Assembly (NCBI GenBank): GCA_902576045.1
Contig: CACGTU010000010.1
Coordinates: forward strand, 1 to 37,693
Direction: 5' to 3'
DNA: 37,693 nt
From: an uncultured Pelagibacteraceae bacterium
Lineage (GTDB): Bacteria > Pseudomonadota > Alphaproteobacteria > Pelagibacterales > Pelagibacteraceae
Below are positions 33,052 to 37,693 of this stretch, piece after piece; position 1 is the stretch's first letter, and each line of letters begins with the position of its first letter. A model generated the notes under the pieces. It searched no databases, was not told the origin of the DNA, and saw only the letters and a program-made list of their open reading frames with translations. The position numbers and the translations under genes are program-made.

Positions 33052-35388
33052 ATGCAAACAAGTTTAAACATAAAAGAACCTGGCTTAAATGTATTTCCAC
33101 TTGGAGTTGAAAGATATGTAGTGAATGGTGGAGGACTAACTGGTGTCCAAATTCTTCCTGATGATGAAATTGAAATTATTAACGACGAAGGAAATCAAAT
33201 TTGCGAAATTACAGTTTTTAACAAAGATGGAAAATCTGAGTTAGGAATTTTAAGTTTAAATGAAAGTAAAAATAGTTCTGAAATCAAAAAAATTTTATTT
33301 AACAAAAACGAAACATCTTTACAGGCTCTCTATCAATTAAAAAAAAGAAACCTAGATTTAGAAAAATCTAAATCAGCAATTCTTTTTAATAAAGATACAG
33401 TTGCTAAAGAAACTATAAAATTAAAATCTAAAGACAAATGTTATTGCATAATTTCTGCACCAGGAAATGCAATGTTAGTACATGAACAAAACCCATCAAC
33501 TGATTTAACTGTTTTAGTTAAAAGAGCTGAAAAAAAGCAAGATAAAGAATTCTCGGTAATTCCTGATCCTGTATATGATCCATCTGGAGAAATAGATATT
33601 AAAAGAACAACTGCTGATGCTTATCAAGTTAAAGAAGGAGATTATATACAAATAATTACACCTACAGGAAGGCAGTGCTCAGACTTTATAGCTTTTGATA
33701 CTGCTAAATTAGATAAAGGACAAGAAAACGGTTTGGATTGGCAAACAACAAGAACTTTCATGGGTCATACTTTTCCTGGACCTGGTTTATTCTCAAAATT
33801 TTATGATGTTGATCATGAGCCTTTAATTGAAGTTGTAAGAGATACGGTTGGTATTCATGATACTTTCAATTTAGCTTGTACATCTAAATACTATGAAGAT
33901 GCTGGATATTTTGGGCACGCTAATTGTTCAGATAATCTAAATGAAAGTATGGAAAAATATGGTGTTCAAAAAAAAAGAGGTTGGCATGCAATAAACTTAT
34001 TTTTCAACACATCTGCAGGTGGTCAAAACTCTGTGTTGTCTGATGAGTCTTATGCAAGACCAGGTGACTATGTAATATTTAGAGCACTAAAAGATTTAAC
34101 TTGCGGAACAACAGCTTGTCCAAGTGATATCGATAGCTGTAATGGTTGGAATCCAACTGATATTTTTGTTAGAACTTATGACAAAAAAAAAGAATTCACA
34201 AAATCATTTGGTTTTAGAATGAAAACAGACTCTGAAAATAAACTTACAAGAAATACTGGTTTTTATGAAAGAACTTCAAAGTTAACTAGAAACTATGTTG
34301 ATGCAAGAGGTTTTTGGTTGCCAAATGATTACACAAAACATGGAGTAATAAACGAATACACTGCTTGTAGAGAAAAAGCAGTTGTTATTGATTTATCTTC
34401 TTTGAGAAAGTTTGAAATCATTGGACCTGATGCAGAAGAGTTAATGAATTATACATTAACACGTAATGTAAAAAAATTGTCAGTCGGTCAAATTGTTTAC
34501 TCTGCAATGTGTTATGAAAATGGAATGATGTTTGATGATGGAACCTTATTAAGATTAAGTGAAACAGGATTTAGATGGGTTTGTGGTGATGAGTACGCTG
34601 GAGAATGGTTAAAAGAACAAGCTAAGAAAAAAAATTACAAAGTAATAATTAAAAATTCTACAGATCAAATTAATAATATTTCATTGCAAGGACCAAACAG
34701 TAGAAAAATTTTGGAAAAATTTATTTTTACACCACCTACGCAACCAACTATTTCCGAACTTCAATGGTTCAGATTTACTATTTGTAGAGCAGATGATTTA
34801 AAAGGAATTCCATTAATTGTTTCTAGAACAGGTTACACTGGTGAACTTGGATTTGAGATTTGGTGTCATCCTGATCATGCACCAGAAGTTTGGGATAAAG
34901 TTATGGAAGCAGGTAAAGATGAAGGTTTAATTCCAGCAGGATTTGGTGCATTAGATTTACTTAGAATTGAAGCAGGTTTAATTTTATTTGGAAATGAATT
35001 TGATGGCCAGCAAGATCCTTTTGAAGCAGGAATAGGTTTTTCAGTACCACTAAAAACGAAAACAGATGATTTTATTGGTAAAGAAAACTTAATTAAAAGA
35101 AAAGAAAATCCTCAAAAAAAATTAGTTGGGCTTGAATTAATTGGTAAAGAAAAAGCAAATCACGGTGACTGTGTTCATATTGGAAGAGCGCAAGTAGGTA
35201 TCGTAACAAGCGCGTGTTTGTCTCCTACATTGAATAAAAATATTGCTTTGTGTAGAATTGATGTTGGTCATTCTGAAATAGGAACAGATGTTGAAGTTGG
35301 TAAAATTGATGGTCACCAAAAAAGAATTCCTGCTAAAATAGTTGGCTTTCCACACTTTGATCCGCAAAAAACTAGAGTTAGATCCTAG
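33052..35388 (+). CDS. tdm: Trimethylamine N-oxide demethylase (DUF1989 + GcvT-like)
   Basis: A 778-aa two-part enzyme converting TMAO to dimethylamine and formaldehyde. The N-terminal half ends in a DUF1989-type metal-binding domain (about residues 170-390) with likely ligands among Cys276, His289, Cys292, Cys351, Cys356 and Cys363 (motifs HDTFNLAC, GYFGHANCSDN, TCGTTACPSDIDSCNGWNP). The C-terminal half (about 410-778) is a GcvT/dimethylglycine-type THF-binding domain (VVIDLSSLRKFEIIGPDAEE; SRTGYTGELGFEIWCHPDH), which can capture the released carbon as methylene-THF. This fusion is characteristic of Tdm. It is divergent from tmoX, and the next gene starts on the base after its stop. No clear ribosome binding site is seen. 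Confidence 0.92.
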   Translation: MQTSLNIKEPGLNVFPLGVERYVVNGGGLTGVQILPDDEIEIINDEGNQICEITVFNKDGKSELGILSLNESKNSSEIKKILFNKNETSLQALYQLKKRNLDLEKSKSAILFNKDTVAKETIKLKSKDKCYCIISAPGNAMLVHEQNPSTDLTVLVKRAEKKQDKEFSVIPDPVYDPSGEIDIKRTTADAYQVKEGDYIQIITPTGRQCSDFIAFDTAKLDKGQENGLDWQTTRTFMGHTFPGPGLFSKFYDVDHEPLIEVVRDTVGIHDTFNLACTSKYYEDAGYFGHANCSDNLNESMEKYGVQKKRGWHAINLFFNTSAGGQNSVLSDESYARPGDYVIFRALKDLTCGTTACPSDIDSCNGWNPTDIFVRTYDKKKEFTKSFGFRMKTDSENKLTRNTGFYERTSKLTRNYVDARGFWLPNDYTKHGVINEYTACREKAVVIDLSSLRKFEIIGPDAEELMNYTLTRNVKKLSVGQIVYSAMCYENGMMFDDGTLLRLSETGFRWVCGDEYAGEWLKEQAKKKNYKVIIKNSTDQINNISLQGPNSRKILEKFIFTPPTQPTISELQWFRFTICRADDLKGIPLIVSRTGYTGELGFEIWCHPDHAPEVWDKVMEAGKDEGLIPAGFGALDLLRIEAGLILFGNEFDGQQDPFEAGIGFSVPLKTKTDDFIGKENLIKRKENPQKKLVGLELIGKEKANHGDCVHIGRAQVGIVTSACLSPTLNKNIALCRIDVGHSEIGTDVEVGKIDGHQKRIPAKIVGFPHFDPQKTRVRS

Positions 35389-35739
35389 ATGTCAAAAGCT
35401 ACAAAAGACTTATTAGAATTCTGGGAAGATCAATTAAAATTATCGCATACATCATCAAACTATTTTTTTAGAAAATCACCTTCTCATTATCATATGATGT
35501 TGCTAGTAATGACTGCTTACAAACTTAATCAAAACCTTTCCGTTGAAGAACTTAAGACAAAGTTATTTAAAACATCTAGACCAAAATCAGCACTTATAAT
35601 TACCGAGGCATGTGAAAAAGGTTTTTTCTATCTTGAAAAAACATCGAAAGATCAAAGAAAAAAACACATAAAACCAAGCCAATCTTTTATTAGTGAATTC
35701 AACGATTATTTAAGAACCCTTAAAAATTTAAGCTTCTAA
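35389..35739 (+). CDS. Small winged-helix-like protein (MarR-like), 116 aa
   Basis: It starts immediately after the tdm stop (TAGATG), so it is translationally coupled to tdm. The product has a helical N-terminus (LLEFWEDQLKLSHTSSNYFF) and a later segment SRPKSALIITEACEKGFFYLEKTSKDQRKKHIKPS. This follows the recognition-helix and beta-wing pattern of MarR-type domains (helix, glycine turn, D-x-R in the wing). At 116 aa it is short for a full MarR dimer. A regulator of the methylamine genes is a reasonable hypothesis. The family assignment is by pattern only. Confidence 0.7.
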   Translation: MSKATKDLLEFWEDQLKLSHTSSNYFFRKSPSHYHMMLLVMTAYKLNQNLSVEELKTKLFKTSRPKSALIITEACEKGFFYLEKTSKDQRKKHIKPSQSFISEFNDYLRTLKNLSF

Positions 35740-35844
35740 GCCCTTATTAGATAATACTTTGAAGTTGTATTACTTAATTTATTTATAAAAATTAGATATA
35801 AAAAAAATTATATATTTCCCCTATGCAAAAAATAGAGTTCACTT

Positions 35845-37170
35845 ATGTCATTACCGACAAAAGCAAAAGTAGTAATAATTGGTGGAGGTATCCACGGTTT
35901 AAGTACTGCTTGGAAATTATCAGAGACATATAAAAATCCAGGGGACGTTGTTGTTTTAGAAAAAAAAGATACAGCTGCAGGTGCGAGTGGTATTGCTTGC
36001 GGAGTTGTAAGAAACAACTATTTCCAACCTGCAATGAGAGAATTAATGGCCCATTCTGTTTCAGTTTGGGAAAGTGATCCAAAAGCATTTAAATATAATC
36101 CAGTTGGCTACATGCAGATTTCACCAGAAGTAATGCACGAAGATGTAAGAAGTATTTATGAGCAACAAAAAGCTATTGGTTATGAATCTGTGTTCATCGA
36201 AGGTGAAAAAGATTGTATGAATTACATGAAGGGAATTTTTGATGATTGGCAAGCTCAAGGAATAACTTCTGTTCTTCATGAGAAAAAAGGTGGATACGCA
36301 TTTAACAAAGATTCGATTAAAGCTTTAGAGAGCAAAGCTAACAACAATGGAGTTCATGTCCATAAAGGTGTTAAGGTAACAGGATTTAAAAGAGGAAGTA
36401 ACAGTAATGCAGTTACAGGAGTTGTAACTGATCAAGGAACTATTGATTGTGATCAGGTTGTAGTTGGTGCAGGTCCATGGGTAAGAGACTTTTGGAACAT
36501 GTTAGAGCTTCCAAAGACAACTGAGATTAAAGGTAAAGATGGAAAATCACATGAAGTTGAAATGTGGAAATATTGGTTTTTACAAGAAGGTGTGCTTGGA
36601 GTTGATGCAGATTATTTAAAAACTAATGAAGGTAAACAACCACCTGTAATTCATGTTGATACAGATGCACCATTGCATTCGGATGCAACAGGTAAATTAA
36701 TTACAGATGAACTATGGGGAATTTATTATAAACCTGATATCGAGGGTTTAGGTGTTCAAGGCGGAACTTCACCATACATTGTACAAAAACATTTTGACCA
36801 AGTAAATGTTGATCCATATGGAATAGAATCTCCAGAATTTCAAACAACAGATAAGTTTGCAGATATGTGGACGTCAGCTCTTGCTCACATTCAAAAAAGA
36901 TTTGTAGGGAAATCAAATTTATATAGAAAAGGACCATCAGGTGGTCTTGGATGTTTAACGCCAGACAGTTTTCCAATCTTCGATAGATTTTTTGAAAACG
37001 TTTACATGATTGCAGATGCCAATCATGGTTATAAAATGATTGGGGTTGGACACTTGGTTGCTCAAGAAATTTTAGGTCAAGAGAGTGATTTGTTAAAACC
37101 GTTCAGATTCAATCGATACGCGAAAGGTGAATTGCACCCCACTTCGAACAGTCCGTTTCCTTGGAGCTAA
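35845..37170 (+). CDS. DAO-family FAD-dependent amine oxidoreductase, 441 aa
   Basis: The FAD-binding motif VVIIGGGIHGLSTAWKL is at residues 9-25. It has the glycine/sarcosine oxidase (DAO) fold order, with AAGASGIACGVVRNNYFQPA for flavin contact and YMIADANHGYKMIGVGHLVA at the C-terminus. It is related to SoxB and to the flavin subunits of dimethylglycine and N-methylglutamate dehydrogenases but lacks SoxB's RHDGVAWG FMN-histidine motif. It follows tdm and a winged-helix gene and precedes a glutamine synthetase-family gene. Oxidation of dimethylamine, a gamma-glutamyl-methylamine product or N-methylglutamate is likely. The precise substrate cannot be read from the sequence. Confidence 0.85.
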   Translation: MSLPTKAKVVIIGGGIHGLSTAWKLSETYKNPGDVVVLEKKDTAAGASGIACGVVRNNYFQPAMRELMAHSVSVWESDPKAFKYNPVGYMQISPEVMHEDVRSIYEQQKAIGYESVFIEGEKDCMNYMKGIFDDWQAQGITSVLHEKKGGYAFNKDSIKALESKANNNGVHVHKGVKVTGFKRGSNSNAVTGVVTDQGTIDCDQVVVGAGPWVRDFWNMLELPKTTEIKGKDGKSHEVEMWKYWFLQEGVLGVDADYLKTNEGKQPPVIHVDTDAPLHSDATGKLITDELWGIYYKPDIEGLGVQGGTSPYIVQKHFDQVNVDPYGIESPEFQTTDKFADMWTSALAHIQKRFVGKSNLYRKGPSGGLGCLTPDSFPIFDRFFENVYMIADANHGYKMIGVGHLVAQEILGQESDLLKPFRFNRYAKGELHPTSNSPFPWS

Positions 37171-37199
37171 CCGTTCTAAGTAGACAGACGTTTTTTTTT
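37171..37199 (+). terminator. Weak terminator or attenuator before the GS-family gene
   Basis: Directly after the flavoenzyme stop, CGTTCT can pair with AGA and ACG on the far side of a bulge (37172-37190), followed by nine T residues (37191-37199). The stem is short and imperfect. The T-run directly behind it fits partial termination between the flavoenzyme and the strongly translated gene at 37239. Confidence 0.35.
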
Positions 37200-37238
37200 C
37201 AGTTACTTTTTTGAACTTAAAATTCTTAAAGGGGGACA

Positions 37239-37693
37239 ATGACTGATCTAGAAAAACATGTAAATCAACCAGGTAGAGCTAAACTTGTAAAAAAAGTTAG
37301 AGAAAAAATTAACGAGTTAGGAATAACATATATTTATTTTCAGTTTATTTCTGTGACAGGAAGAGTTGTTGGTAAAGGTATACCAGCAGACCATTGGGAA
37401 AGAACTGCAGAAAAAGGTTTTCAATTAGTTTACGGTGCAACTGCAAACTTATTTTTAGATCGTCACAATAATTATATCGGTTATGGACCGGAAGCTATGG
37501 AATTAGTTGGAATTCCTGACCCTGAAACTTTTGTTCAGTTACCTTGGGACAAAAGAGTTGGAAGAGTTTTTTGTACATGTTTTAGAAATAGAGAAGAAAG
37601 AAAAAATCCAGGAGGTCATTTAACTTCTGACTGCAGAGGAAATTTAAGAATTTTCATGGATGAATTTAAGAAAAAACATGGTCTTGAATTAAG
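37239..37693 (+). CDS. Glutamine synthetase-family protein, possibly GmaS, 3' end cut off
   Basis: The first 151 codons are present; the gene continues past the window. The start is fixed by a strong ribosome binding site (AAAGGGGG, 37228-37235) just before ATG 37239. The N-terminus (INELGITYIYFQFISVTGRV, then GKGIPADHW) has the pattern of the glutamine synthetase N-terminal beta-grasp domain, where a small ligase discriminates its amine. The protein then continues GPEAMELVGIPDPETFVQLP. The context (tdm, DAO flavoenzyme) suggests gamma-glutamylmethylamide synthetase or a paralogue acting on another amine. The catalytic domain lies outside the window, so activity cannot be checked and no symbol is assigned. 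Confidence 0.75.
   Translation, partial: MTDLEKHVNQPGRAKLVKKVREKINELGITYIYFQFISVTGRVVGKGIPADHWERTAEKGFQLVYGATANLFLDRHNNYIGYGPEAMELVGIPDPETFVQLPWDKRVGRVFCTCFRNREERKNPGGHLTSDCRGNLRIFMDEFKKKHGLEL

Overview
The window is very AT-rich, gene-dense DNA with short or overlapping gene junctions. Its gene content (methylated-amine and one-carbon metabolism, osmolyte ABC transporters, tetrameric sarcosine oxidase plus formate-THF ligase) is what one expects of a streamlined marine alphaproteobacterium, most likely the SAR11/Pelagibacter group. That assignment is inferred from composition and gene families; no rRNA or tRNA gene was seen in the window. No insertion sequence, transposase, integrase or CRISPR array was recognised either.

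Layout. Positions 1-3.6 kb hold a truncated unknown gene coupled to an M19 dipeptidase-like gene (minus strand), then purE-purK (plus). Positions 3.6-6.1 kb look accessory: a repeat-rich intergenic stretch, a divergent Lrp/AsnC regulator and DapA-family aldolase bracketed by 37-nt direct repeats, and an SRAP/HMCES-family gene broken by a single in-frame stop. Positions 6.1-9.7 kb carry a GNAT acetyltransferase, an unknown gene, a BT1-like membrane transporter and an overlapping persulfide dioxygenase-rhodanese fusion. Positions 9.7-16.6 kb hold soxBDAG (minus) divergent from fhs (plus), separated by a 150-bp region with a 17-bp tandem direct repeat.

Positions 16.6-26.0 kb are a long minus-strand glycerol locus: glpK, binding protein GlpV, ATPases GlpS and GlpT, permeases GlpP and GlpQ, a DUF2160-like membrane protein, a gpsA-type glycerol-3-phosphate dehydrogenase and a class I glutamine amidotransferase. 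The two ATPases have complementary defects, predicting a transporter with one consensus and one degenerate ATP site. Positions 26.2-37.7 kb are a trimethylamine/TMAO locus: trimethylamine monooxygenase tmm, the TMAO transporter genes tmoX, tmoV and tmoW (with two unrelated genes between tmoX and tmoV and a 57-aa membrane protein after tmoW), TMAO demethylase tdm, a small winged-helix-like protein, a DAO-family flavoenzyme and the start of a glutamine synthetase-family gene that may be gmaS.

Together the genes suggest this flow. TMA is oxidised to TMAO or TMAO is imported. Tdm releases dimethylamine and a C1 unit. The flavoenzyme and GS-like protein probably handle the lower methylamines. SoxBDAG demethylates sarcosine, and Fhs connects formate to the THF pool. 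Glycerol is imported, phosphorylated and either oxidised to DHAP or used for lipid. The best candidates for undescribed biology are the repeat-bracketed regulator/aldolase cassette and its structured flank, the asymmetric GlpST ATPase pair, and the small and interloper genes of the TMAO locus.
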